DNA from: an uncultured cyanobacterium
GTDB lineage: Bacteria > Cyanobacteriota > Cyanobacteriia > PCC-6307 > Cyanobiaceae
Length of the DNA stretch: 64,000 nt
Direction of reading: 5' to 3'
Assembly: GCA_903871775.1 (NCBI GenBank)
Contig: CAIQIA010000011.1
Span: 62,001 to 126,000 of the forward strand
Positions 19,328-28,821 of the stretch are shown here, piece after piece. The number at the start of each line of letters is the position of its first letter. Within the stretch, counting starts at the first letter, position 1. The notes below the pieces were generated by a model. That model did not search any database. It saw only the letters and a list, made by a program, of their open reading frames with translations, and had not been told where the DNA came from. Both the position numbers and the translations under genes were made by a program.

Positions 19328-21026
19328 ACCCAGCGGCTACCACGACCGCGTCAACCCTGATCTGCTCTGGCGCATCCCGGTGACGGCCCGCACGGTGCTG
19401 GAGGTGGGCTGCGGCAGTGGCGCCCTGGGTGTGGCCTTCAAAAGCCGCCAGCCGGCCGTCACCTGGGTGGGCATCGAAGCGGAGCCCAGCGCCGCCGCCC
19501 GGGCCCGGGGGCGCCTCGACCATGTGCTGAGCGCTGACGTGGAAGATCCAGCCCTGACCCTGCCGGCCCTCCCCCCCCTCGACTGCCTGATCCACGGGGA
19601 TGTGCTGGAGCACCTGCGGGATCCCTGGGCCTGCCTGCAGCGCCAGGCGGCCTGGCTGGCGGACGACGGCATCCTGCTGGCCTGCATCCCGAACGTGCAG
19701 CACTGGTCGGTGCTGCAGCAGCTGTTCCAGGGCCGCTGGCCCCGACTGGACGAAGGGCTCTTCGACCGCACGCACCTGCGCTGGTTCACCCGCCAGAGCA
19801 TCGTCGAGCTGGTGGAGGGTTGTGGGCTGGTCCTGCACGATCTGCAGCCGCGGATCTTCCGGCCGGAACAGGCCGCCGCCTTCGTGCAGCAGCTGGAGCC
19901 GGCCCTGGCGGGCCTCGGCCTCGACCGCCAGGCGCTGCTCGAGGGGGTGTCACCGCTCCAGTACGTGGTGCGGGCAGGCCGGCGGCCGGCGCCCCCCCTG
20001 CAGCTGGATGCCCTCAGCCTGCGGCCGCAGGTGGGGATGGTCGATGTGCGCATCAGCCAGCCCCTGCGGGCCCTGGCCAGCCGGCCGGGGGTGACGGCCC
20101 GCGTCAGTGCCGGTTCCATGGCCCTGCTGCCGGCCGAACCGCTGACGCCAAGGGTGCTGATCTGGCAGCGGCCGAGCCTGACCACCGGGCCAGACACCCT
20201 GCAGCGCCTGCGGATGCTGCTGCGCAACGGCTATGTGATCGTCTGCGAGTACGACGACGATCCGGACCACTGGCCGGCGATCGCCGCCAACGGTCACCTG
20301 ACATTCCGGGGGGTTCATGCCGTGCAGGTGAGCACGGAACCGCTGGCCACCGTGATCCGCCCCCACAACGCTGAACTGGCGGTCTTCGGCAACACCGTCG
20401 AGAGCCTGCCGCCTGGCCGGGATCCTCTGACGCCGGGGCAGCCCCTGCGCCTGTTCTTCGGGGCCCTGAACCGCGAAGCCGACTGGGCCCCCTGGATCGA
20501 CACCCTCAACGACGTCTTCGCCGCCGCGCCGGAGGCCTGGATCGTCGAGGTGGTGCACGACCGCGGCTTCCATGACGCCCTGCTGCTGCCGCGACGCAGC
20601 TTCACGCCCACCTGCGACTACGCCACCTACCGCCAGGTGATGGCCCGCTGCGACATCGCCTTTCTGCCCCTGGGCGACACCCGCTTCAACCGGATGAAAT
20701 CAGACCTCAAGGCGGTGGAGGCGGCAGCCCATGGGCTGGCGATCGTGGCCAGCCCCACGGTCTATGGCGACAGCCTGGAGGAGGGCGTGACGGGGCGCCT
20801 GTTCCGCAATGCCGACCAGCTGCGGCAGGTGCTGCACGGGTGGCGGCAGGCCCCGGAGCAGGTCAGGGCCTTCGGGGCCAGGGGCCGTGCCTGGGTGGCC
20901 CGCGAACGGCTGACCGCCCAGCAGGTGCCCCAGCGGGAGGCGTGGTATCGGTCGCTCTGGGACCGGCGGGAGGACCTCACCCGTCAGCTGCTGCAGCGGG
21001 TCCCGGCGCTGCGGGATCCGGGTTGA
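19320..21026 (+). CDS. Methyltransferase-glycosyltransferase fusion
   Basis: A 568-residue two-domain protein. Residues ~1-220 are a class I SAM methyltransferase: motif I VLEVGCGSGALG near 27, an acidic Asp/Glu at VGIEAE, motif IV DCLIHGDVLEHL near 87, then FDRTHLRWFTRQSIVELVEG, typical of sugar/lipid methylases. Residues ~270-560 look like a GT-B glycosyltransferase C-half: VIVCEYDDDPDHW, LFFGALNREADW near 380, and RMKSDLKAVEAAAHGLAIVASP near 460, the usual donor-binding region. It probably modifies and extends an O-antigen or other surface glycan. It is coupled to the upstream sugar kinase by overlap and overlaps the convergent tsaE by 50 bases. Confidence 0.8.
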   Translation: MPEPSGYHDRVNPDLLWRIPVTARTVLEVGCGSGALGVAFKSRQPAVTWVGIEAEPSAAARARGRLDHVLSADVEDPALTLPALPPLDCLIHGDVLEHLRDPWACLQRQAAWLADDGILLACIPNVQHWSVLQQLFQGRWPRLDEGLFDRTHLRWFTRQSIVELVEGCGLVLHDLQPRIFRPEQAAAFVQQLEPALAGLGLDRQALLEGVSPLQYVVRAGRRPAPPLQLDALSLRPQVGMVDVRISQPLRALASRPGVTARVSAGSMALLPAEPLTPRVLIWQRPSLTTGPDTLQRLRMLLRNGYVIVCEYDDDPDHWPAIAANGHLTFRGVHAVQVSTEPLATVIRPHNAELAVFGNTVESLPPGRDPLTPGQPLRLFFGALNREADWAPWIDTLNDVFAAAPEAWIVEVVHDRGFHDALLLPRRSFTPTCDYATYRQVMARCDIAFLPLGDTRFNRMKSDLKAVEAAAHGLAIVASPTVYGDSLEEGVTGRLFRNADQLRQVLHGWRQAPEQVRAFGARGRAWVARERLTAQQVPQREAWYRSLWDRREDLTRQLLQRVPALRDPG

Positions 21027-21489
21027 ACCCCAGGGGGGACGGCGATTGCAGCCAGAGGTGGCGGCCCTCCCCGGCGGGCTCGAGGCGGAGGCGCCAGGCG
21101 TCGCAGGGGGGCCAGCAGAGGCGTTCGGGCCATTCGACCGCCAGCAGCCATCCCAGCTCACGAGCCACCTCCTCCTCCTGGGCGAACAGCTCATCGGCGG
21201 CCCCACCCCCGGGCAGGCGGTAAAGATCGAGATGCACCAGCCCGGGGTAGTGCTGGGCGAGGGCGAACGTGGGACTGGTCACCGGCTCACGGACGCCGAG
21301 GGCCTCGGCCAGCCCCTGCACCAGGCAGGTCTTGCCGGCACCGAGGGGGCCGCTGAGCAGCAGGAGGGCGGCCGGTGGCAGCAGGGCGGCGAGCTGGTGA
21401 CCGAACGCCCGGGTCTCCGCCGCCGTGGCCAGGACGATCGGCGGCTCCTGCTCTGCCACAGCCTCCACCCCCGGATCCGGACCCGGCAC
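20977..21489 (-). CDS. tsaE: tRNA threonylcarbamoyladenosine biosynthesis ATPase TsaE
   Basis: TsaE is the ATPase that cycles the TsaB-TsaD complex forming t6A37 in ANN-decoding tRNAs. The Walker A loop [15 protein letters not shown] is near residue 45, followed by [24 protein letters not shown] and [10 protein letters not shown], all family landmarks. The start is uncertain: GTG at 21489 gives 170 residues (near the usual 150-160), with further GTG codons at 21468 and 21459. There is no ATG in the plausible region; the frame runs open to 21630 but crosses the ahcY promoter area. The gene is divergent from ahcY and its 3' 50 bases overlap the fusion gene end. Confidence 0.92.
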   Translation of the reverse strand: MPGPDPGVEAVAEQEPPIVLATAAETRAFGHQLAALLPPAALLLLSGPLGAGKTCLVQGLAEALGVREPVTSPTFALAQHYPGLVHLDLYRLPGGGAADELFAQEEEVARELGWLLAVEWPERLCWPPCDAWRLRLEPAGEGRHLWLQSPSPLGFNPDPAAPGPAAAADG

Positions 21490-21490
21490 G

Positions 21491-21577
21491 ATAGAGTCTC
21501 GGCACGGGAGCCCGAAGCCTCGGCGACTCCGCAATCTTTCTGATCCTTCGCCGACTCCGAAACGGAGCGCTCGCTTC
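21491..21577 (+). promoter_or_regulatory. Structured leader upstream of ahcY
   Basis: The 87 bases before ahcY contain pairing arms GAGTC (21494-21498) with GACTC (about 21525-21529), enclosing a CGGG..CCCG pair. A second hairpin, CTCCG-AAA-CGGAG (about 21556-21568), sits just before the start. The words GCGACTCCG and GCCGACTCCG make an imperfect repeat. I do not recognise the conserved core of the SAH riboswitch, so this is only a structured-looking leader that may also simply reflect high GC. Confidence 0.3.
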
Positions 21578-23014
<1,437 letters not shown>

Positions 23015-23030
23015 TCGGACGCCATCCCCT

Positions 23031-23085
23031 GGGATCCCGCGACGCGGGATCCCGCCCCGTGCCCGGCCCCCGGCCGGGCTTTTTT
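23031..23085 (+). terminator. Tandem hairpins with rho-independent terminator after ahcY
   Basis: Two hairpins follow the ahcY stop. The first is GGGATCCCGC (23031-23040) with GCGGGATCCC (23044-23053) around a 3-base loop. The second is GCCCGGCC (23061-23068) with GGCCGGGC (23072-23079) around CCC, followed immediately by six T (23080-23085), a textbook intrinsic terminator on the + strand. The first hairpin has no T-run and may act as a 3' stabiliser. Confidence 0.9.
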
Positions 23086-23153
23086 GTGCCCGCGGTTCAG
23101 GCGGCCGGTGGCCATCGCCGTGAAAAACTCACCGGCACCAGCCCGATCCGCCG

Positions 23154-23786
23154 ATGCTCAGTCAGCTCAATGCCGTGGTGGAGCAGTGGGTGGCCCAGTG
23201 GGGCTACCTGGGCATCTTCGCCGCCATGGTGCTGGAGAACGTGGTGCCACCGATTCCGTCGGAGGTGATCATGCCCCTGGCCGGTTTCTATGTGGGCCAG
23301 GGGCAGCTGAATTTCTTCGGCGTCGTTCTGGCCGGCCTGCTGGGCACCGTCGTGGGGGCCCTGCCCTGGTACGGCATCGGCCGACTGGTGAACGAACGGC
23401 GCCTGGGCCAGTGGATCGAACGCCACGGTCGCTGGCTGGGGGTGACGGCCGCCGACCTGGAGCAGTCCAGAGGCTGGTTCCAGCGCCACGGGGCGGCGGT
23501 GGTCTTCTGGGGACGGCTGATCCCGGCGATCCGCACCCTGATCTCGGTGCCCGCCGGCATCGAACTGATGCCGTTCGGGCCCTTCCTCTTCTGGACGACG
23601 GCCGGCAGCCTGGTCTGGAACCTGGCCCTCACCACCGCCGGCTGGCTGCTGGGCAGCCAGTGGCAGCGGGTGCTGGCCACGATCAAACCCGTGGAGGGCT
23701 GGGTCAACAAGCTGCTGGCCCTGCTGGTGATCGGTGTGCTGGTGTGGCTGGGCCGCCGGGTGCTGCGCCGCCGCGGCCGCGCCTGA
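23154..23786 (+). CDS. DedA-family membrane protein
   Basis: A 210-residue inner-membrane protein. YLGIFAAMVLENVVPPIPSE near residue 20 is the E-x(n)-PxPSE motif, and VVFWGRLIPAIRTLISVPAG near 122 is the F-x-R-x3-R motif of DedA proteins; both are essential in studied members. There are about four or five hydrophobic helices and a basic C-terminal tail (WLGRRVLRRRGRA). DedA proteins act in lipid-carrier (undecaprenyl phosphate) or phospholipid recycling and membrane-potential maintenance, as recent family work indicates. The start is ATG at 23154. It ends one base before the convergent ssb. Confidence 0.92.
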   Translation: MLSQLNAVVEQWVAQWGYLGIFAAMVLENVVPPIPSEVIMPLAGFYVGQGQLNFFGVVLAGLLGTVVGALPWYGIGRLVNERRLGQWIERHGRWLGVTAADLEQSRGWFQRHGAAVVFWGRLIPAIRTLISVPAGIELMPFGPFLFWTTAGSLVWNLALTTAGWLLGSQWQRVLATIKPVEGWVNKLLALLVIGVLVWLGRRVLRRRGRA

Positions 23787-23787
23787 C

Positions 23788-24174
23788 TCAGAACGGCACT
23801 TCGTCGTCGCCGAGGCCACCGCCGTCACCGCCCATGGCACCGGCGGACTGTTCGGTGTCGCGGCGGGAACCCAAGAGCTCGAGCCGTTCGACCCGCACCA
23901 CGGGCTTTGAGCGTTCCTCACCGCTGGAACGGTCGGTCCAGCGGTCGAGCTTGAGGGAGCCGATGATGCCCAGCAGCGATCCCTTGCGGACGTAGTCGGC
24001 CGCCACCTGGGCCTGCTTGCCCCAGATCTCGAGGTTGAACCAGTCGGGCTCGTCGTCGCGGCTGCGGCGGTTCACCGCCAGGGTGAGGTTGGCGACGACG
24101 CTGCCGGATTCGAAGTAGCGGACTTCGGGGTCGCGGCCGGCACGGCCGACCAGGGTCACGGAATTGACGCCCAT
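23788..24174 (-). CDS. ssb: Single-stranded DNA-binding protein
   Basis: A 128-residue SSB. The OB fold opens with MGVNSVTLVGRAGRDPEVRY and contains WFNLEIWGKQAQVAADYVRKG, as in cyanobacterial SSBs. A short Gly-rich linker leads to the acidic tip DDEVPF, which docks replication and repair partners. The ATG at 24174 is chosen because AGGAG stands 5 bases upstream (24180-24184 on the + strand as CTCCT), an unusually good ribosome-binding site here. The open frame to 24237 lacks conservation. Shorter than the E. coli protein (178) because the linker is reduced. Divergent from mreB. Confidence 0.96.
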   Translation of the reverse strand: MGVNSVTLVGRAGRDPEVRYFESGSVVANLTLAVNRRSRDDEPDWFNLEIWGKQAQVAADYVRKGSLLGIIGSLKLDRWTDRSSGEERSKPVVRVERLELLGSRRDTEQSAGAMGGDGGGLGDDEVPF

Positions 24175-24297
24175 GGGGTCTCCTAGGAAAACGACGGTGG
24201 AACGGTGGATCAATGATGCGCCAGGCGAACCCGGCACCCACCCTCTGAAGTTCCACAGATCCGGGCGGTTGTCACAGGCCGGCCCGGTGCATCCCCC

Positions 24298-24303
24298 TAT
24301 GAT
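24298..24303 (+). promoter_or_regulatory. Candidate -10 element for mreB operon
   Basis: TATGAT at 24298-24303, in the divergent ssb-mreB gap, is one substitution from the consensus -10. Transcription would start near 24310, leaving a ~47-base leader before the mreB GTG. No -35 with ideal spacing is visible; TTGTCA at 24269 is 23 bases away, too far for a standard site. Confidence 0.4.
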
Positions 24304-24356
24304 CCATCGGCTTGCCCTCTCGTCTCGATCGGGCCCACTCCTGCATCGGAAGCTCT

Positions 24357-25403
24357 GTGTTCCTGCGACGTTTTCAGCTCTCCCGCGACATCGGGATCGA
24401 TCTGGGCACCGCCAACACCCTGATCTACGTCTCCGGGCGGGGCATCGTGCTCCAGGAGCCGTCGGTGGTGGCCATCGACCTGGACAAGGGCACCCCCATG
24501 GCCGTCGGGGAGGAGGCCAAGCTCATGCTGGGCCGCACCCCCGGCAACATCCGCGCCGTCCGTCCCCTGCGGGATGGGGTGATCGCCGACTTCGACGCGG
24601 CGGAGCAGATGATCAAGTACTTCATCCAGAAGGGCAATGAAGGCCGCGGCATGGTGGCCCCCCGCCTGGTGATCGGCATCCCCAGCGGCGTGACCGGTGT
24701 CGAACGCCGGGCCGTGCGGGAGGCCGGCCTCGGGGGAGCCCGGGAAGTGCATCTGGTGGACGAACCGGTGGCAGCGGCCATCGGAGCCGGCCTGCCCGTC
24801 ACCGAGCCGGTGGGCTCGATGATCGTCGACATCGGGGGCGGCACCACCGAAGTGGCGGTGCTCAGCCTGCAGGGCACCGTCATCTCGGAATCGGTGCGGG
24901 TCGCCGGCGACGAACTGAGCGATGCCATCGGCAATTACCTGAAGAAGGTCCACAACCTGGTGGTGGGTGAACGGACGGCCGAGGAGATCAAGATCCGCAT
25001 CGGCTCGGCGTTCCCTGACGACGCCTTCGACCAGACCACCATCGACGTGCGTGGTCTGCACCTGCTGTCTGGCCTGCCGCGGACCATCAGCGTCCGCGCC
25101 GGTGACGTGCGCGAAGCCATGGTCGAACCCCTCAACGTCATCGTCGAGGCGGTCAAGCGCACCCTCGAGCGCACGCCCCCCGAACTCGCGGCCGACATCG
25201 TCGACCGGGGCATCATGCTGGCCGGCGGCGGTGCCCTCGTGCGGGGCATCAGCGATCTGATCAGCCACGAGACCGGCATCCTCACCCACGTGGCCGAGGA
25301 TCCGCTGCTGTGCGTCGTCAACGGCTGCGGTCAGGTGCTTGAAGACTTCAAGCGCCTCGGCCGGGTGCTCGACGCCGGCGACTACCACCGCTCGACCACC
25401 TGA
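24357..25403 (+). CDS. mreB: Rod shape-determining actin-like protein MreB
   Basis: A 348-residue actin homolog that assembles membrane-bound filaments and directs lateral wall synthesis. RDIGIDLGTANTLIYVSGRG is the phosphate 1 motif, SMIVDIGGGTTEVAVLSL the phosphate 2 motif and IMLAGGGALVRGISDLI the adenosine motif. The start is GTG at 24357 (MFLRRFQLSRDIG, the standard MreB length); the open frame back to a TTG at 24312 contains the presumed promoter -10. The N-terminal FLRRF is a likely amphipathic membrane anchor. First of the mreBCD operon, with mreC 4 bases downstream. Confidence 0.98.
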   Translation: MFLRRFQLSRDIGIDLGTANTLIYVSGRGIVLQEPSVVAIDLDKGTPMAVGEEAKLMLGRTPGNIRAVRPLRDGVIADFDAAEQMIKYFIQKGNEGRGMVAPRLVIGIPSGVTGVERRAVREAGLGGAREVHLVDEPVAAAIGAGLPVTEPVGSMIVDIGGGTTEVAVLSLQGTVISESVRVAGDELSDAIGNYLKKVHNLVVGERTAEEIKIRIGSAFPDDAFDQTTIDVRGLHLLSGLPRTISVRAGDVREAMVEPLNVIVEAVKRTLERTPPELAADIVDRGIMLAGGGALVRGISDLISHETGILTHVAEDPLLCVVNGCGQVLEDFKRLGRVLDAGDYHRSTT

Positions 25404-25407
25404 CGCC

Positions 25408-26163
25408 ATGGTGCTGGGTCGGCAGTTCGCGCGGCTGGCCGATCGCCGCATCCTGCTGGCCTACTGGCCCTGGCTGCTCGTGCTGATCGGTCTGGTGCTG
25501 GTCCGGGTCTCGAAAGGGGCCCCGATCGTCGATCTCTATGCCCTGCTCAGCCGTCCGTTCTGGCCTGGCACCGCCCAGTCCGAATGGGTGCGGCAGGCCC
25601 AGAGGGTCGAGGATCAGCAACGCATCGCCCAGCTGGAGCTTCAGCTGGAGCAGCTGCACCAGGGTGCGGCGCGGCCGGCCGAGGGGGCGGTCGGCCGCGC
25701 CGCTGGCATCCGCGCCGCCGTCATCAGCCGCCGCAGCGAGGGCTGGTGGCAGCAGCTCGAGCTGGGTGCCGGCAGCCTGCAGGGGCTGCGGCCTGGGGCC
25801 GCGGTGACCGGCCCCGGACCGGCGGCCCTGGTCGGCAGGGTCGTCAGCGTGACACCCACCACCGCACGGGTGGCCCTGCTCACCGATCCCGCCAGCCGTG
25901 TGGGCGTCGAGCTGCGCGGCAACGGCAGCCAGGGGCTGCTCAGGGGCATGGGCACCAGCCGACCCCAGCTGCAGTTCCTCGACAAGGATGTGGAGGTGCA
26001 GCCCGGGGATGTGGTTGTGACCTCCAGCGCCAGTTCCCTGTTCCCCCCGGGGCTGATCGTGGGGGTGATCCAGAGCGTTGATCAGCAGGCCGTGCCCGCC
26101 CCCCAGGCCCTGGTGCAGCTGGTGGCCCCGGTCCAGGCCCTCGACTGGGTGCAGGTGCGCTGA
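25408..26163 (+). CDS. mreC: Rod shape-determining protein MreC
   Basis: Bitopic membrane protein of 251 residues. A hydrophobic helix at ~15-33 (ILLAYWPWLLVLIGLVLVRV) is followed by a coiled coil (VRQAQRVEDQQRIAQLELQL...LEQLH near 58-83), then the periplasmic beta-domain with VISRRSEGWWQQLELGAGSL, GRVVSVTPTTARVALLTDP and PGDVVVTSSASSLFPPGLIV. MreC links MreB to PBP2/RodA in the elongasome. The ATG at 25408 lies four bases after mreB; the mreC stop overlaps the mreD ATG by one base. Slightly shorter than the E. coli protein. Confidence 0.95.
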   Translation: MVLGRQFARLADRRILLAYWPWLLVLIGLVLVRVSKGAPIVDLYALLSRPFWPGTAQSEWVRQAQRVEDQQRIAQLELQLEQLHQGAARPAEGAVGRAAGIRAAVISRRSEGWWQQLELGAGSLQGLRPGAAVTGPGPAALVGRVVSVTPTTARVALLTDPASRVGVELRGNGSQGLLRGMGTSRPQLQFLDKDVEVQPGDVVVTSSASSLFPPGLIVGVIQSVDQQAVPAPQALVQLVAPVQALDWVQVR

Positions 26164-26663
26164 TGGTCGATCTGCCCCTGGGGCGGCCGGCGATGGTGCT
26201 GGTCAGCGGCAGCCTGGCCCTGCTGCTCAGCCTGGCGTGCCCCTGGTGGCTGCAGCTCGATGGGCTGCCCCCCAACTGGCTCGTGCTGTGGCTGCTGCCC
26301 TGGGCCGTGGTGGAAGGTTCCCTGGCCGGCGCCCTGGCGGGCCTGGTGCTCGGCAGCCTGCACGACAGCCTGCAGACGTCGGGCCTGACGGCCGTGCCGG
26401 CCCTGGTGCTGCTGGGGCTGTGGTGGGGACGCTTCGATTCGGCCCGTCGCCCCCTCGAACGCAGCACGACCCTCGGACTGCTGGCCATCCTGGGCAGCCT
26501 CGGCGTCAACCTCGGCTATGCCCTGCAGCTGCAGGGTGGCGGCCCGCTGCCGGTGCTGCACATCACCCTGGCCCAGTCGCTGCTCACCGGTCTGCTGGCG
26601 CCGCCGGTCTGTTCCCTGTTCGTCCTGATCTGGCGCCGCCGCAGCACCCGCCATGCCCGCTGA
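26163..26663 (+). CDS. mreD: Rod shape-determining protein MreD
   Basis: Integral membrane protein of 166 residues with about five hydrophobic helices, translationally coupled to mreC (TGATG). Sequence conservation in MreD is weak. The call rests on position, length, the hydrophobic profile and the segment WAVVEGSLAGALAGLVLGSL with DSLQTSGLTAVPALVLLGLW, which corresponds to the conserved loop after the second helix in the family. It is part of the elongasome. The C-terminus is basic (WRRRSTRHAR) and its codons overlap the start of the next gene by 11 bases. Confidence 0.88.
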   Translation: MVDLPLGRPAMVLVSGSLALLLSLACPWWLQLDGLPPNWLVLWLLPWAVVEGSLAGALAGLVLGSLHDSLQTSGLTAVPALVLLGLWWGRFDSARRPLERSTTLGLLAILGSLGVNLGYALQLQGGGPLPVLHITLAQSLLTGLLAPPVCSLFVLIWRRRSTRHAR

Positions 26664-27948
26664 ACGCCGCCACCACCGCCGCCGGCGTCTGGCCGCTCTG
26701 CTGACGCTGCTGCTGCCCCTCGGACTGCTGGGGGGCTGCGGCCGGGGCCCCCGGCCCGGCGAGATCAACCTCTGGACGATCCAGCTGTCACCGAAGTTCG
26801 ATCCCGTCATCCGGCCGATGCTGGCCGACTGGGAGCGGCGCCATCCCGGACGACGGGTGGTCTGGACCGACCTGCCGTTCGGATCGGTGGAACGCAAGCT
26901 GCTGGCGGCCGTTTATGCCGGTCGCAGCCCGGATGTGGTGAATCTCAACCCCATCTTCGCCGCCAACCTGGCCAGCAAGGGTGGACTGCTGCCTCTGGAG
27001 GACAGGCTGGGGCCGGCCGCCGCCGACTACCTGCCCCAGGTGCTCGAGGCGGGACGGCAGGAGGGGCGTCTTTATGCGCTGCCCTGGTACCTGACGAGCC
27101 GCATCACCCTCGCCAACCGTCGGCTGCTGCAGCAGGCGGGTCTGGAACGCCCGCCGCTGCACTGGCAGGAGGTTCCCGGGTACGCCGAGACGGTGCGCCG
27201 CCGCACGGGCCGCTACGCCCTCTTCGTGACCGCAGCCCCGGATGGGTCGGCCGAACTGCTGGAGTCGCTGGTGCAGATGGGGGTGACCCTCACCGATGCC
27301 CGCCACCGGGCCCGGTTCAACTCACCGGAGGGGGAACGGGCCTTTGCCTTCTGGACCGACCTGTACCGCCGGGGGCTGCTGCCGCGGGAGGTGGTGAGCC
27401 AGGGGTTCCAGCGGGCCATCGAGCTCTACCAGAGCGGTGAGCTGGCCCAGGTGGCCAGCGGCGCCGAGTTCCTCGGCACCATCGCCACCAATGCACCCCA
27501 GGTGGCTGCCGCCACCGCCCCCTACCCGCCCCTGACCGGCAGCGACGGCGTGGCCAACGTCGCCGCGATGAACCTGGCGGTGACCCGCCAGAGCCGGCAC
27601 CCCGCGGAGGCCGTCGACCTGGCCCTCTTCATCACGAACCCCGGCAATCAGCTGCGGTTCGCCCGGGCGGCCCGGGTGCTGCCATCGTCGCGGGCGGCCC
27701 TGACCGAGCTGGAACAGGAGCTGGATCGCCAGGCCAGCGGCGATCTGGTGCAGCGGGCCCGCTGGCTGAGCGCCCGCACCCTTCGGCGGGCCCGGGTGCT
27801 GGTGCCGGCGGATCCGGGCATCAAACGGCTGCAATCGATTCTCTACGGGCGTCTGCAGCAGGCGATGCTCGGCGAAATGAGCAGCGGCGACGCCCTCAGG
27901 GCCGCCGAGCAGGAATGGAACGCCTACGCCGCCGCCCGCTGGCCCTGA
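26653..27948 (+). CDS. Lipoprotein extracellular solute-binding protein, family 1
   Basis: A 431-residue substrate-binding lipoprotein, probably for a carbohydrate ABC importer. A basic N-terminus precedes a hydrophobic stretch and the lipobox LLGGCG near residue 28. The mature fold shows family 1 marks: EINLWTIQLSPKFDPVIRPM, SPDVVNLNPIFAANLASKGG and YALPWYLTSRITLANRRLLQQ (the hinge and ligand-contact strand). It resembles proteins annotated as sugar- or glucosylglycerol-binding in cyanobacteria. No permease or ATPase gene lies nearby, so its partners are encoded elsewhere. Its ATG overlaps mreD by 11 bases, placing a binding protein at the end of the mre operon. Confidence 0.88.
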   Translation: MPAERRHHRRRRLAALLTLLLPLGLLGGCGRGPRPGEINLWTIQLSPKFDPVIRPMLADWERRHPGRRVVWTDLPFGSVERKLLAAVYAGRSPDVVNLNPIFAANLASKGGLLPLEDRLGPAAADYLPQVLEAGRQEGRLYALPWYLTSRITLANRRLLQQAGLERPPLHWQEVPGYAETVRRRTGRYALFVTAAPDGSAELLESLVQMGVTLTDARHRARFNSPEGERAFAFWTDLYRRGLLPREVVSQGFQRAIELYQSGELAQVASGAEFLGTIATNAPQVAAATAPYPPLTGSDGVANVAAMNLAVTRQSRHPAEAVDLALFITNPGNQLRFARAARVLPSSRAALTELEQELDRQASGDLVQRARWLSARTLRRARVLVPADPGIKRLQSILYGRLQQAMLGEMSSGDALRAAEQEWNAYAAARWP

Positions 27949-27950
27949 GA

Positions 27951-27968
27951 CATGAAGAGACCATGAAG
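27951..27968 (+). promoter_or_regulatory. 11-bp direct repeat, candidate response-regulator site
   Basis: CATGAAG occurs at 27951-27957 and again at 27962-27968, exactly 11 bases apart, in the 98-base gap before a PhoB/OmpR-class response regulator. OmpR-family proteins bind such head-to-tail repeats with about 11-base spacing, so this is a candidate autoregulatory site. There are only two copies, so chance cannot be excluded. Confidence 0.4.
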
Positions 27969-28024
27969 CCTTCCTGTAGCCGCGACCCTGACCCGCTGTC
28001 CAGGGAGGGCACGGGGTAGGGTTG

Positions 28025-28041
28025 CACTTCGTCACGAAGTG
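28025..28041 (+). promoter_or_regulatory. Inverted repeat before the response regulator start
   Basis: CACTTCG (28025-28031) and CGAAGTG (28035-28041) are perfect inverted arms with a TCA loop, ending 5 bases before the ATG at 28047. In RNA this hairpin would occupy the ribosome-binding region, so it could dampen translation. As DNA it could be an operator. Confidence 0.45.
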
Positions 28042-28046
28042 AGCCC

Positions 28047-28820
28047 ATGCCTTCGGCGGACGTGCCTCCGGCGCCGCAACCCACGATTCTGGTGGTCGAC
28101 GACGAGCCGGCGGTGCGGCGGGTGCTCTCGATGCGCCTGCAGCTCGGAGGCTTCCGGGTCGTCTGCGCCGAAGACGGCGAAGAAGCCCTCAGCGCATTCC
28201 ATCGTGAACAGCCCGACCTGGTCGTGCTCGATGTGATGCTGCCCAAGCTCGACGGCTTCGCCGTCTGCCGGCGGCTGCGGGCCGAATCGGCGGTGCCGAT
28301 CGTGTTTCTCTCCGCCCTCGACGCCATCGCCGAAAAGGTGGCCGGGCTCGACCTGGGGGCCGACGACTACCTGTCGAAGCCCTTCAGCCCCAAGGAGCTG
28401 GAGGCCCGCATCCAGCGCATCCTGCGCCGGGTGGGCCGGGGCGGAGTCGCCAGCCCCGATGTGCGCGACACCGCCTCAGGTCTGGGGGTGCTGCGGATCG
28501 GGGATCTGGTGGTCGACACCAACCGGCGGCAGGTGAGCCGCGGCGGCGATCGCATCGCCCTCACCTACACCGAGTTCAGCCTGCTCGAACTGCTGTTCCG
28601 GGAACCGGGGCGGGTCGTGCCCCGGGCCGAGATCCTCGAGCAGCTGTGGGGCTATCCGCCGCGCCGGGCCGCAGACCTGCGGGTGGTCGACGTGTATGTG
28701 GCCCGCCTGCGCGGCAAGCTTGAGCCCGACCCCCGCAACCCCGAGTTGATCCTCACCGTGCGCGGCACCGGCTATGCCTCCCAGCGGGTGGGCGACCTCA
28801 GCCTCGTCGCCGGCGCCTGA
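28047..28820 (+). CDS. OmpR/PhoB-family response regulator, RpaB-related
   Basis: DNA-binding response regulator of 257 residues. The receiver domain has the acidic pair [12 protein letters not shown] (residue ~14), phospho-acceptor Asp in [14 protein letters not shown] (~61) and Lys in [17 protein letters not shown] (~110). After a linker, the winged helix spans ~155-245: [20 protein letters not shown] and [20 protein letters not shown] with [14 protein letters not shown]. It resembles RpaB (Ycf27), the high-light/redox regulator, but differs at many usually conserved positions, so I take it as a paralog. No histidine kinase is nearby. It ends one base before the lysS start. Upstream lie two repeat structures that may be control sites. 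Confidence 0.88.
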   Translation: MPSADVPPAPQPTILVVDDEPAVRRVLSMRLQLGGFRVVCAEDGEEALSAFHREQPDLVVLDVMLPKLDGFAVCRRLRAESAVPIVFLSALDAIAEKVAGLDLGADDYLSKPFSPKELEARIQRILRRVGRGGVASPDVRDTASGLGVLRIGDLVVDTNRRQVSRGGDRIALTYTEFSLLELLFREPGRVVPRAEILEQLWGYPPRRAADLRVVDVYVARLRGKLEPDPRNPELILTVRGTGYASQRVGDLSLVAGA

Positions 28821-28821
28821 C

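Noticed and set aside
21489-21577. SAH riboswitch upstream of ahcY
   Set aside because: The conserved SAH aptamer segments and their pseudoknot are not visible. Only generic hairpins remain.
28047-28820. Naming the response regulator rpaB
   Set aside because: Overall layout fits RpaB/Ycf27, but many positions usually invariant in RpaB differ in both domains, so only an RpaB-related paralog is claimed.
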